Below, piece after piece: positions 45,340-56,967 of a DNA stretch of 64,000 bases. The stretch's first letter is position 1; every line of letters starts with the position of its first letter. Under the pieces are notes generated by a model. It did not search any database. It saw only the letters and a program-made list of their open reading frames with translations, and was not told the origin of the DNA. Source of the DNA: Vitellaria paradoxa (lineage: Eukaryota; Streptophyta; Magnoliopsida; Ericales; Sapotaceae); NCBI GenBank assembly GCA_019916065.1, contig JAINTL010000099.1, positions 124,001 through 188,000 on the forward strand, in the 5' to 3' direction. Made by a program: the position numbers and the translations under genes.

Positions 45340-46480
45340 AGCTTCGCTCCAGATGATAAAAGGTAGTTAGCACCTCATGCTTAACTTGGAAATGGGTTCT
45401 AGCTCCAAATGAAAGAGAACAGTTAGCGCTTAGTGTATAACTAGAGAAAGGAGCCTTACTCCACTTGGGAAAGTATAGTTAGCGCTTAGTGCAAAACTGG
45501 GAAACGGTTAACTTGAGAAACGAGCCTCTCTTCAAACAATAAGGATAGCTATCACCTAGCACATAGCTGGAAAAGGATCTTAGTTCTAAGGTAGCATCTT
45601 GTACTATGATGATGGGACTCAAGCGCTCTGCTCAAGCTGCCTATGTACCCTCTTAAAGGATTAGGTCTACGTAGCTTTGTAGTAAGGTTTGAACTGAGGT
45701 GTGAAGGTTAAGGATCTAAAGCTTAGCTCTAAGTCAGTGTTGGGATAAACAAACTTAAGCCCTCTGCTTGAGCTGCCAATGTACCTTGTTAAGGAATCAA
45801 GCTTGCGTAGCTCTTAATAACGTGAGCTAAGGAAAGGAGCTAAGCTCTAGACAAAGGTATAGTTAGAGCCTAGTGCCTAATTAGGGATGGAAAGAAGCTA
45901 AGCAATGGATAAGGAGATAGTTGGTGCTTGGCACCTAACTAGGAAAGGAAAGGAGCTAGGCTCCAAAAAAAAGAAAGAGTTGGTGCTTGGCACCAAACTT
46001 GGGAAGGAAAAGAGCTTAGCTCCAGACAAGGAGATAGCTAGCACTTGGCACTTAGCTAAGGAAATAAAGAAGCTTGGCTCCAGACAAAGGGACAATTGGT
46101 GCTTCGTGCCTAACTAGGCAAGGGAAGGAGCTTGCCTTTAGACAAGAGGATAGTTAGCACTTGGCACCTAACTAGGGAAGAAATGAGCTTAACTTCAAAC
46201 AAGAGGATAGTTAGTGCTTGGCGCCTAACTAGGAAAGGAAAGAAGGTTGGCTCCTGATAAGAAGATAGTTGCTGTTTAGTGCCTAACTAGGGAAGGGAAA
46301 GAGCTTGGCCCCAGACATGAGATTATTTGGTGCTTAGCGCCTAACTAGGGAAGAAAGAAGCTTGGCTCCAGACAAAGAGAGAGTTAGTACTTGGCGCCTA
46401 ATTAGGGAAGAAAAAGAGCTAAGCTTTAGATAAGGAGATAGTTGGCGCTTGGCACCTAATTGGAGAAAGGGGCTTTACTC
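45340..46480 (+). repeat. palindromic minisatellite, array 1
   Basis: Roughly 60-bp units built from AGTTGGCGCTTGGCGCCTAA, CTAGGGAAGGGAAGGAGCT and TGGCTCCAGACAAGGAGATA in many variants, about ten well-formed copies from 45830 on and looser ones before. Each unit carries two small palindromes, GGCGCTTGGCGCC and GGAGCTTGGCTCC types. Confidence 0.85.
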
Positions 46481-46742
46481 TAATGAGGAGCACAGCTTCC
46501 GAGGTTGTGCTTAACGCAGGGAAGTGAATATCTATCAAAAAAGAAACTTAGCTCAGATCGAGAGCTCAATTCCTAGGATTGATGATCAAGTTTATGCAAA
46601 GGGCCTAGGAGTCTAATATGATGTGAATAATGTAATTATCATGATTGGTTGTGGGCATGTTGAATGTGATGACACTCATATTCTATCATAGATGGCAGTT
46701 AAGGATGTATGTTAGATATATCTAAAGGAAGTCATGACTTAG

Positions 46743-47573
46743 TGTTAAGGCCAAAATTGTAAATTGGCAAATCCATGGTTAAAGATAGTGTTTTGTAATA
46801 TCTAGACTTGGTGTAGGCTAAGACACTACAGTCTTGAGTCAAGTAGAAGTGTAAAGGCCTCATGTAAGACTGTTTGAATAATACTAAAAGTCCTAAAGAA
46901 GCCAAACAAGGTTCGGAATTGATTTACGTAGGAAGGCCGCGGGAAGCTCGCAGTTTGGCACTGGAAAATCCCGAGAGCTGAAATTGAAGATTAAGCCGTG
47001 CGAGAAGACCTCTCTGATTCGCGGGATGGCTACGGGAAGGCCGTGGGAAGCCCGCGGGTGCGCCCTTCCCACGAGTTATGTTCTTCCAGCATGTTTTGAT
47101 TGGTTCAAGACCTAGCCGCCTTAGTTTGTCTATATATATCTTCTGGACGTCGTCAAGGTAAAAGAGAGAAAGAATATACATCAAGCTTGTGAGCTAGAAA
47201 AGTCAGAAGGTTCTCTCAATTGCTTAGCCAAGCATTCTTGCTTCTGCATGATTCAAAGGAGTTTGAATCTTTGAAGAGCTAAGGATTCAGCACGTGAAGA
47301 TGCTGAGGATTCGGTGTTGAGCCTTCGAGGAGTCGAAGGGCTTTCACTAAAGGAGTTGGTGAATCAAGGATTCGAGCAAATGTCAACAAGAGTATAGAGT
47401 CGAGGAGTCGATCTATCGAGAGTTTGAGTTTGTAACCAACATCTGATTTTAGTGAAAGTTTTTGTTTGAGGTTTCCCTTCGTAGGTTTCCTCATTTTGTT
47501 TTATCACGCCTTCTGTTATTGTGTGATTATGGTTGATTGTTTGGGATCTCTATCAGCATATTACGAATTTTCA
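46743..47573 (+). mobile_element. solo LTR, SIRE-like family
   Basis: 831 bp, TGTTAAGGCC to GAATTTTCA. The perfect TSD CTTAG lies at 46738-46742 and 47574-47578. The empty site is visible in copy 2 of the duplication at about 53744-53765 (GTCATGACTTAGAAACCAA), so the insertion happened after the duplication. Confidence 0.95.
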
Positions 47574-47789
47574 CTTAGAAACCAAAAGCTTAACCAATCC
47601 TAAGTCATTCCCAGTTTATGTAGCTTTGCTTATTCAGGTGAATGCTATGGATTGATAAGCATTTGATTTCTGCGTATCAACCCTAGTGGGTGTGTGTTTG
47701 CATGTTTGAATGCGTTCTAACATGTTAAGGCATGTTCTGGTATATATAAACATAACATTTCAGAGTTTGTGCTAGCATGGTAAATGATA

Positions 47790-48070
47790 TCCTGGCATGT
47801 TATATCATGACGTGGAGTGATAAATGAGTATGGTAGCATGGAATAGCATGATCAAGGCATAGTATAAGGTGGTATAACATGGCAATATGTGGTGTAAGAT
47901 GATAATAGCAAAGTATAATATGGCTAGGATGACATAACATGGAAAAATGATGTTAAGCATGGCCTAGCATGGCTTTATGATGAAATAGCATGGTATGTAA
48001 TGATAAACATGGTGTTATGACATGACATGGCATGATAAAATGATGTAATGGCATGGTAGTATCATATGGA
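47790..48070 (+). repeat. CATGG/CATGATA-rich degenerate repeat (copy 1)
   Basis: Irregular repetition of GGCATGGTA, GACATGGCATGATA and TGATGTAA motifs. The counterpart in copy 2 is at 53960-54265. Confidence 0.7.
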
Positions 48071-48309
48071 CATGATATACGAATGATGTTTGAATTTTAC
48101 AAAATTGTTCGGGTATATTTGATCAATATTACTTACCAAAAAAAAAATATCCGGTAAATGTCATACATCGGGCATAACTCGGTCTTGACTTATGATCCGA
48201 ATACCGTTCATTAACAAAGAATTATATTTACATAATTAAAACAATCCTATTCTAATTATGTAAACAAATGGAATTGAGAAACAGAAAAATTTTCTAAGGA
48301 GGAAAGAAA

Positions 48310-49029
48310 ATTATACCAAGCTTAAACTCTAGAGAGAAAAAGCTTGAAACTTCTCTAAGACTCCTTGGAAGCTCCTCTTGGTGGCCGAATACAAGGGAGA
48401 GGAAGAAAGGGAGGCAGGTGAGGGATAGAGAAAATTAAAGGGGAGGCCCCTATTTATAGAAGTTTTGGATGGCCAAAAAGTTTGAGAACTTTGAATTTAC
48501 AAACAACTTTGCAAAACCTAACTTTGTAAAGAAGTTTGAAATGACAAAGGATGCCAAGCTTCTTTGCTAAACAAAATAGGCAAACAAGTTTGAAAAACCA
48601 AAGAAGGCAAAGTGGTCTGTATAACCAAACAATCAAACAAGTTTGAAAAGCTTTGAAAAACAAGCAACTTCACAAAACTGCAATTTGCAAACAATTTTGA
48701 AATGATAAAGGATGCAAAAATCCAAAAATCTGTTTTGCAACCTTCTTTGCTAAACAAGATATGCAAAAATGTTTGTAAAAGAAAAAAAGGCTAACTAGTT
48801 TGCAAAAGAAAGAGGGAAAACAAGTATGCAAAACTAGGAAAGCAAAAAAGTTTGCCAAAAACCTATTTGGAAAGGTGTTTGGTAGCAAGAAGAAAAATAG
48901 AGCTGGTTTGGCCTGAGCCCTTGGCTGAGACCATGTTTTGCAAAGTTCGGGTTTTACCCATAAAGGTTCGGGCAATTCTAAAGTCTTTGGTGTAGTTTCC
49001 AGGAGCTTCCGGGACCTCCCGAGCACTTT
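48310..49029 (-). promoter_or_regulatory. putative LTR promoter region, single copy
   Basis: Minus strand TTCTATAAATAGGGGCCTCC (about 48463-48444) is a strong TATA context, followed downstream by CTCTATCCCTCACC and a GAGGAAGA-poor, CT-rich leader. This 227-bp class unit occurs once here but five times in copy 2. The AT-rich stretch 48480-49000, with repeated CAAACTTGTTTGCAAA-like motifs, lies upstream of it. Confidence 0.55.
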
Positions 49030-49849
49030 TTTGAGAGATCTGATGAAATGCCTTTTTTTTTAGTGATTCTCGACTAGTCTATGCAATCAGATATAGTGGG
49101 TTCGAGGGTTCAACTATGCATGGAAACCGTTACGCCTAGTTACCTAGGGATATTTAGAGTACCTTTCCACTCTTTGCTGTCATAATCTCTCAATAGAATA
49201 CTTCGATTTATGATGATCAATGCATATAACCCAAAATGCATATGATGTATAAATGCTAGGCTGTCGAGCCTAGCTCAGGTGTGCATATGTAGTGAGATTT
49301 CTTACATATGTATGAGTGTGTGCGTGCTGAGAATAAAGTGTATATTGAAAGATGGTATACAAAGACCAAGGTGACCGGACTTAAACTATGTATTCTAGTT
49401 GCCTATGTATCCTGAGAAGAGATCAAGTCGACGTAGTTCAAACCTAAGGTGGTCTGAACTACATGTTAGATGTGTGGACCGGTATACAAATACATGAGCC
49501 TAGCTTTAAGTCTAACTTAACACTTCACGTAGATGGTCTATAAAGACTGGGGAGACCGCACTCGAGCTATCTACTCGAGCTGCCTATGTACACTTCTAAT
49601 GGATTAGGTTAACATAGCTTTGGGAAGTGCCTAAGGTGAATGTGATGTGCAAATGTGTATGAGAAGACAATAGATAGGGTCAATGTTGTATACAAGATTA
49701 TTGTGAATGAGCTTTGCTCCTGAGATGTAATGAGGGAAAGAAAGATCCTAACTCTGGGTATAGATTAGGAGTAATCATCTTTGTATTGTCAGAGCCTGGC
49801 TCTAAGACTAAAATGAAAGTTAGCGGCTTGCATATAACTTGGAAAGAGA

Positions 49850-51135
49850 GCTTCATTCCAGTTGATAAAAGGTAGTTAGCACCTCGTGCTTAACTTAGAA
49901 ATAGAGTCTAGCTTCAAATGAGAGAGAATAGTTAGCGCTTAGCACATAATTTGAGGAAAGAAGCCCTACTTCACTAAGGAAAGGATAGTTAGTGCTTAGT
50001 GTATAATTGGGAAATGGTTAACTTAAGAAAGGAGCCTCGCTCTAAACAAGAAAGATAGCTAGAACCTAGCGCATAGCTGGGAAAGGATCCCAGTTCTAAG
50101 ATAGCACCTTACGTTATGATGATCGAACTAAAGCCTTCTGTTCAAGCTACTTACGTACCCTGTTAAGGGATCAAGTCTACGTAGTTCTACTGCAGGGTTT
50201 GAATTGAGGTCTGAAGGTTTAAGGATGTAAAGCTTAGCTCTAAGTCAGTGTTTGACGCTGCGATGACCGGACTCAATCCCTCTACTTAAGCTACTTATGT
50301 ACCTTATTAAAGGATCAGGTCTACCTAGTTTTTAACAAGGTGATCTATGGGAAAGATCAAAGCTCTAGATAAGAGTATAACTAGCGCTTGGTGCCTAACT
50401 AGGGATGGAAAGGAGCTAAGCTCTGAATAAGGAGATAGTTGGCCCTTGGCACCTAACTAGGAAAGGAAAAGAGCTAAGCTCTAGACAAGAAGACAGTTGG
50501 CAGGTGGTGCCAAACTCGGGAAGGAAATGAGCTTAGCTCCAGACAAGGAGATAATTGCACTTAACTAAGAAATGAAAGGAGCTTATCTCCAAAGAAAGAG
50601 ATAGTTGTCGCCTAGCAACTAACTAAGGAAGGGAAAGAGCTTGGCTCCAGACAAGAGAATAGTTGGCGTTTAGCATCTAACTAGGGAAGGGAAGAAGCTT
50701 GGCCCTAGACAAGAGGATAGTTTGAGCTTTGTGCCTAATTAGGGAATGGAATGAGCTTAGTGCCTAACTAGGGAAATGAAGGAGCTTGGCTGTAGATAAG
50801 AGGATAGTTGGCACTTGGCGTCTAACTAGGGAAGGGAAGGACCTTGGTTATAGACAAGAGGATAGTTGGCACTTGGTGTCTAACTAGGGAAGGGAAGGAG
50901 CTTGGCTACAAACAAGAGGATAGTTAGCACTTGGCACCTAGCTAGGGAAATGAAGGAACTTGGCTTCAGACAAGAGAATATTTGGTGCTTGGTGCCTAAC
51001 TAAGGAAGAAAGGATATTAGCTCTAGATAAGGAGAGAGTTGGTGCTTGGCACCTAATTAGAGAAGGAAATGAGCTGAGCTGTAGATAAGGAGATATTTGG
51101 TATGGTGCCTAACTGGAGGAAGGGGCTTCACTCTA
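49850..51135 (+). repeat. palindromic minisatellite, array 2
   Basis: Same unit type as array 1 (GGCACTTGGCGTCTAACTAG, GGGAAGGAGCTTGGCT and so on), with more units between 50340 and 51130 and more drift. Confidence 0.85.
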
Positions 51136-51207
51136 ATAAGGAGCTTAACTTCTATGGTTGCACTTAGTGCAGGTGAGTGAGTATCTATCGAAAAAGAAAC
51201 TTAGCTC

Positions 51208-53564
51208 TGTCACACCCAGAATTTCATGACTCGAGGAATGAGTGAAATACATACATAACATGCATAGAATGACTATTCCCCGATCAGAGCATTACAACAC
51301 CCTTGGAGCAATATCCACACAAGATAACTATAAAACATAACACAAACGAAGCCTTGGCTATGGCCAGGCTACAAAGCTCCAACAATCCCATAACCTTAAT
51401 AAGTAAGAATAGGACTTATGGCCTTTACAACCTAATCAAATAATCTCTACTTTTAAATTTAATATTACAAACCCAATTGAAGATTTAAAACTTAAACAAA
51501 TGAAAAATGAAATATCTACAACAGCAAATGTACTTCTAATCCCACAAAGTGCCCACTTAATTGTTAAGATCTGCCCTACAACAGAATCTATAGGAATGTG
51601 AGCACTCATCCACTTGTGCTCACGAAGCATCATAAAAGCATATATAATATGTAAAGCCATAATATAAAACTTGCAGTTATAAATTCAACAGATCTCATCA
51701 AAATCAAGCTAAAGTAAAACTCAAATCCTCTTATACAACACATCATAATATTATCAAATTAAACATTATATAAATATGTGTCATACTTCATCAGGTTAAA
51801 TCTATTTTTCCTACTTAATTATTTCCACCAAATCATCACAACATAATCATCCTCATCTGTATCCCATTCTTATTTTAGTTACGAGGTGAGCACAATTAAC
51901 GTCGTCGTTATAGGCCATGATTAGCCTTATTTAAATGTCGTCGTTAAAGTCTATAACTGCCAGGCCACGATTAACCTTATTTACACGTCGTCGTTAAGGC
52001 CATAACAGCCAGGCCACGATTAGCCTTATTTACATGTCATCGTTATAAGCCATAACAGCCAGGCCACGATTAGCCTTATTACACATCATGTTGTAGACTA
52101 CTAACCTACTGGCATGAATATCAATCCCTGCGCAGGTTTCGGGTCTTTCAATCCTAGGATAATCTCAGTACCCTTCCTACTTTCATATACCCACCAACCT
52201 CGTGTCTCATTATCATTGACATTTTCTCTTTCATACTTATCAATCTCATCACATGTTTTCTATACCATTCCACTATGTAATAACTAATATTATCATCTTA
52301 TTCAATTGTGTAATGAATAATACCATTATAATAACCAATATATAAATCCAAGTTCAATAGAATCTCACAATAATCATATTATCAACCTATCATAACCCAT
52401 TCTCATTTCATTTAGCATTTTCAATTTATCGTAACTCAAGCTTCATTGAATTTGCATTGACAACTTTGTTATAACATTGTTAAAAATACCTTAACCAAGA
52501 ATAATATATCTTAACTAAGAATTACTTAGAAACTTAATAACTTGTTCTGTGATCAATCTTTACACTAATAAATCTTACTTGAGTGATTGAATATGTTTAA
52601 ATATGAAATTCTCACTAGAAAGAGCAATATAAGATGGAAAAATCGAAGTTTCAAGTTTACAGGGAACCTTCGGCACCCCACTCATCTTCCAGGCTTAGCC
52701 AAAGCACCCCGGGCGCCCGCATGGGGACCTTAGGTGCCCCACTGATATCCAAAAATGGTGCTTTGTTTCGGTTCATGCTCTAGCTTGTGTATTTGGGTCT
52801 CAAACACCACCAAATCAAATGTATAACCCAAAACCTTGTTTCCTTGAGTTGTTCAGGGTCTAAAAGACTCTAGAAAGTGAATCAAAACAAGTTTTTATCC
52901 ATTTATTTCATCACAATAAAAGTTTCTATAAAGCTTGAACAAAGTGGATCAAGAGAGGTGATGAACTCTCGGTTTTGGCTCTCAACTTTGGCTTGATTGA
53001 TCTTCTTACCCTTTAATCCAAACAACAAACAAAATGCATGGACATGTTCCTTAAGAACTTAATTTCAATCTTGTGAAATTAATTTGCATTTGGTTAGAGT
53101 TTAAGCAACTTAACAATCACTCAAATTTCCTTGGTCACTTTCCTCTCCCGATTTTCTGCCAACACCCCAAAATCTCTCTCCCTCTCCTCTTATATATACA
53201 TAAATACAAGCTTGGTTTAATCTCCAAGCATTCTACAAGAGCCTATCATATTCCTCTATCCTACAAATCTGACATTTAGGTTAACTCTTCAACTGAACAA
53301 ACTAGAGCAACACCATACCGTTGACTTATTGCATAGGCAGGCCACCCCAATGGACAGCCCGGGTGCCAGCCCTAGACCCTGGGGCGCCCCTCTGCATACC
53401 CCCCAGTTAAAATGTTAACTTTTGAGCTATTTTGCCTATTTCTTCTAAAATTCACAATCCTAAGTCATCTCTAATGACTAATATTACTTAAATAACATAT
53501 TAACATGCCCAAAGCATGTTAAAAACCATCAATTTATGCCAATATGAAAATCTAGGATATTATA
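51208..53564 (+). mobile_element. large solo LTR of a second gypsy-type family
   Basis: 2357 bp, TGTCACACCCAG to TAGGATATTATA. The TSD AGCTC (51203-51207) and AGCTT (53565-53569) differs by one base. The uninterrupted site is seen in copy 1 at about 46545-46560 (CTTAGCTCAGATCGAG). The TGTCACACCC...GGATATTA(C)A form is common for gypsy LTRs; the final C has mutated. No pol sequence inside. Confidence 0.85.
51899..52085 (+). repeat. ~49-bp tandem repeat, 4 copies
   Basis: Unit GTCGTCGTTAAGGCCATAAC followed by AGCCAGGCCACGATTAGCCT and TATTTACAC; the first copy is incomplete. It lies inside the gypsy solo LTR. Confidence 0.85.
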
Positions 53565-54480
53565 AGCTTAGATCAAGAGCTCAGTTTCTAAGGATAATGA
53601 TCAAGTCTATGCAAAGGGCCTAGGAGCCTAATATGATGTGTGTGATGCAATTATCATGATCGGGTATGGGCATGTTGAATGTGATGACACTTATATTCTA
53701 TCATGGATGGCAGTTGAGGATGCATGTTAGATATATCTAAGGGAAGTCATGACTTAGAAACCAATAGCTTAAACAATCCTAAGTCATTCCTAGTTTCTGA
53801 AGCTTTGCTCATTCAAGTGAATGCTCTGGATTAAGAAGCATTTGATTTCTAAGTCTGTATCAACCCTAGTGGGTGTGTGTTTGCATATTTGAATGTGTTC
53901 TCATATGTCAAGGCATGTGCCAGTATATAAAAACATAACATTTCAAAGTATGTGCTAGCATGGTAAATGATATCTTAGTATGTTATATCATGATGTGGAG
54001 TGATGAATGAGCATGGTAGCATGAAATAGCATAATCAGGGCATAGTATAACATGGCATAGCATGATAATATGTGATGTAGGATGACAAAAGCAGAGTATA
54101 ATATGGCTAAGATGACATGACATGGAAAAATGATGTTTAGCATGACCTTAGCATGATTTATGATGAAATAGCATGGTATGCAATGATAAACATGGTATTA
54201 TGACATGGCATGGCATGATAAAATAATGTGATAGCATGGTATGGCATGGTAGTATGATACAAACATGATATATGAATTTTGCAAAATTGTTTCAAGTATA
54301 TCCCGTCAATATCATACATCGGGCATAACGCGGTCTTTACTTATGATCCGAATACCTTTCAATGATAAAGAATTATATTTACATAATTAAAACAACCCTA
54401 TACTAATTATGTAAGCAAATTGAATTGGAAGATTGAAAAATTTTCTAAGGATAGAAAATTATACCGAACTTGGACTCTAG

Positions 54481-55615
54481 AGAGAAAAAGGTTGAAACTT
54501 CTACAAGACTCCTTAGAAGCTCCTCTTGGTGGCCGAATGCAAGAGAGAGGAAGAGAGAGAGGTGGGTGAGGGATGGAGAAATGAGCGGGGAGGCCCCTTA
54601 TTTATAGAAGTTTTAGACAGCCAAAAAGTTTGAAAACTTTGAATTTATAAACAATTTTGCAAAACCTAACTTTGCAAACAAGTTTGAAATGACAAAGGAT
54701 GCCAAAAAGAGAAAAAGGTTGAAACTTCTACAAGACTCCTTAGACGCTCCTCTTGGTGGCTGAATACAAGAGAGAGGAAGAGAGAGAGGTGGGTGAGGGA
54801 TGGAGAAATGAGCGGGGAGGCCCCCTATTTATAGAAGTTTTGGACAGCCAAAAAGTTTGAAAACTTTGAATTTATAAACAATTTTGCAAAACCTAACTTT
54901 GCAAACAAGTTTGAAATGACAAAGGATGCCAAAAAGAGAAAAAGGTTGAAACTTCTACAAGACTCCTTAGATGATCCTCTTGGTGGCCGAATACAAGAAA
55001 AAGGAAGAGAGAGAGGTGGGTGAGGGATGGAGAAATGAGTAGGGAGGCCCCCTATTTATAGAAGTTTTGGACAGCCAAAAAGTTTGAAAACTTTGAATTT
55101 AAAAACAATTTTACAAAACCTAACTTTGCAAACAAGTTTGAAATGACAAAGGATGCCAAAAAGAGAAAAAGGTTGAAACTTCTACAAGACTCCTTAGACG
55201 CTCCTCTTGGTGGCCGAATACAAGAGAGAGAAAGAGAGAGAGGTGGGTGAGGGATGGAGAAATGAGCGGGGAGGCCCCCTATTTATAGAAGTTTTGGACA
55301 GCCAAAAAGTTTGAAAACTTTGAATTTATAAACAATTTTGCAAAACCTAACCTTGCAAACAAGTTTGAAATGACAAAGGATGCCAAAAAGAGAAAAAGGT
55401 TGAAACTTCTACAAGACTCCTTAGACGCTCCTCTTGGTGGCCGAATACAAGAGAAGGGAAGAGAGAGTGGGTGAGGGATGGAGAAATGAGCAAGGAGGCC
55501 CCCTATTTATAGAAGTTTTGGACAGGAAAAAAGTTTAAAAACTTTGAATTTATAAACAATTTTGCAAAACCTAACTTTGCAAACAAGTTTGAAATGATAA
55601 AGGATGCCAAAAAAC
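54481..55615 (-). repeat. 5 x 227-bp tandem array carrying a promoter
   Basis: Units begin AGAGAAAAAGGTTGAAAC at 54481, 54708, 54935, 55162 and 55389, exactly 227 bases apart each time. Each has, on the minus strand, TTCTATAAATAGGGGGCCTC followed by a CT-rich leader. The units are nearly identical, so the expansion is recent. The equivalent region in copy 1 (about 48330-48560) has one unit. Confidence 0.95.
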
Positions 55616-56967
55616 ATTGCAAAAATCTATTTTGCAAGCTTTTTTGTTAAACAAGATAGGAAAACAAGTTTGAAAAATCAAAAGGCAAACTAGTTTGTAT
55701 AACCTAACAATCAAACAAGTTTGAAAAGCAAACAACTTTACAAAACCCCACTTCACAAACACAAGTTTGAAATGATAAAGGATGGAAAAATCCTTGCAAA
55801 AATCTGTTTTGCAACCTTCTTTGCTAAACAAGATATGGAAAAAGGTTTGTAAAAGCAAAAATGACAGACTAGTTTGCAAAAACAAAGAGGGCAAACAAGT
55901 TTGCAAAGTTAGGGAAGCAAAAAAGTTTGCCAATCACCTATTGGGCAAGATGTTTCATGGCAAGAAGAAAAATAGGGCTGGTTTGGCATGAGCCCTTGGC
56001 TAAGGCCATGTTTTATGAAGTTCGAGTTTTACCCACAAAGGTTTAGGCAATGCTAAGGATTTTGCCGCAGTTTTCAGGAGCTGCCGAGACCTCCCAAGCA
56101 CTTTTTGGAAAGAATTAAACCAATTAGGTTAAAATTTTGTTCAATTTGGATTCTTCAAGACCAAGTTATGCTCTGAAGCGGGCTAAAACCGAAAAGGGTT
56201 TAGCTAATCCTTTGACTTAACCTTGGAGGCACTACTAAGATGCCTTCTCCTACTATTTTTGGGTATGAGGAATCCAAAAATGCCATCGTCAAGTCTTCGG
56301 GACTTTTTTATGAATTTATAAAAAATTAACAGATTTTATGATTTGGTCAAGCTTAGCCATACCATTACATCACGGAATGAATGCTTAACATTTGTGTGCA
56401 ATTTGAGGGCATTCCGACTTCGTCTGGATGCTCAAATTGTATCTGTAGCGCTAGTAGCTTCTTTTTCAATAGAAAAAGCCAATTTGAGTCCCTGAAGCCC
56501 GAATGACCTCTGAAATGGCATTTTGGTTACTTTAAGCTATGTCAAATATTTTTTGGAATGTCTTGGGATGTTTTGTAACTTCTTGTTTGTTTCTGGCTTG
56601 ATCTGAGCATTCCGATTGATACTAGTCTTTAGGTGATTGGTAGAGCACATTCTTGACTTCTGGACCAAATTGACTCTTGATTCTGGATTCGTGCTATCCT
56701 ATTGATGTAGGAGTCGTTTGTTTGATGTCTTGGACATGCTTGTGCAGTTTAGTGGCCTTCTGCCGTGATCTAAATCTTGAGCTTGGTTTATCCCTGGCTC
56801 CAACGGTACAATCAGCATTTTGTTGATTGTTCACTTTTTGTTGATTTTTGATGCTTTAACACATCCCATAATCAGAAAATTTTAATGAGTAGAGCACCAT
56901 TCAACTAAAAATATTAAATACTGTAAATATTAAATTGAAGGGGCAAAATCGGGGTGTCAACAAGTAT

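Larger units (their letters stand above)
44510..49029. repeat. tandem duplication in the giant LTR, copy 1
   Basis: Begins TGAAAGATGTGATGAAACGCC and ends GACCTCCCGAGCACTTTTT. Copy 2 (49030-56107) follows directly, with the same order of landmarks: TTAGTGAYTCTCGACTAGTC, minisatellite, CATGG-rich stretch, promoter region. Without its solo LTR this copy is about 3.7 kb. Confidence 0.85.
49030..56107. repeat. tandem duplication in the giant LTR, copy 2
   Basis: Direct repeat of 44510-49029, ending GACCTCCCAAGCACTTTTTG. It differs by lacking the SIRE-like solo LTR, by holding the gypsy solo LTR 51208-53564, and by having five 227-bp units instead of one. Confidence 0.85.
44293..56962 (-). mobile_element. 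giant solo LTR (12.67 kb) with internal duplication and nested insertions
   Basis: Ends TGTCGCGATTG...GGGGTGTCAACA (+ strand). The TSD AGCAT (44288-44292) and AGTAT (56963-56967) differs by one base, and removing the insert restores the transposase frame. No gag, pol, PBS-to-PPT layout or second LTR is present, so this is a solo LTR of a large gypsy family (Tat/Ogre or LARD type suspected from the GGAGTCGCCACC motif at about 44428 and the CACCCCGATTTTGC end). Minus orientation is inferred from TATAAATAGGGGGCC promoters on that strand. Subtracting two younger solo LTRs, the tandem duplication and extra 227-bp units gives an original size near 4.9 kb. Confidence 0.78.

Noticed and set aside
48454..49026. 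Overlapping minus-strand ORFs rich in Leu/Phe/Cys/Lys (also at 55571-55933)
   Set aside because: They arise from repeated CAAACTTGTTTGCAAA-like motifs in the LTR and shift frame between copies; no protein family recognised.
45340..51135. CRISPR-like interpretation of the regularly spaced palindromic repeats
   Set aside because: Units are contiguous minisatellite copies without unique spacers, in a plant LTR; no cas genes.
51436..51660. 74-codon ORF on the minus strand
   Set aside because: Falls in the gypsy solo LTR, matches no family I know, and has no supporting context.
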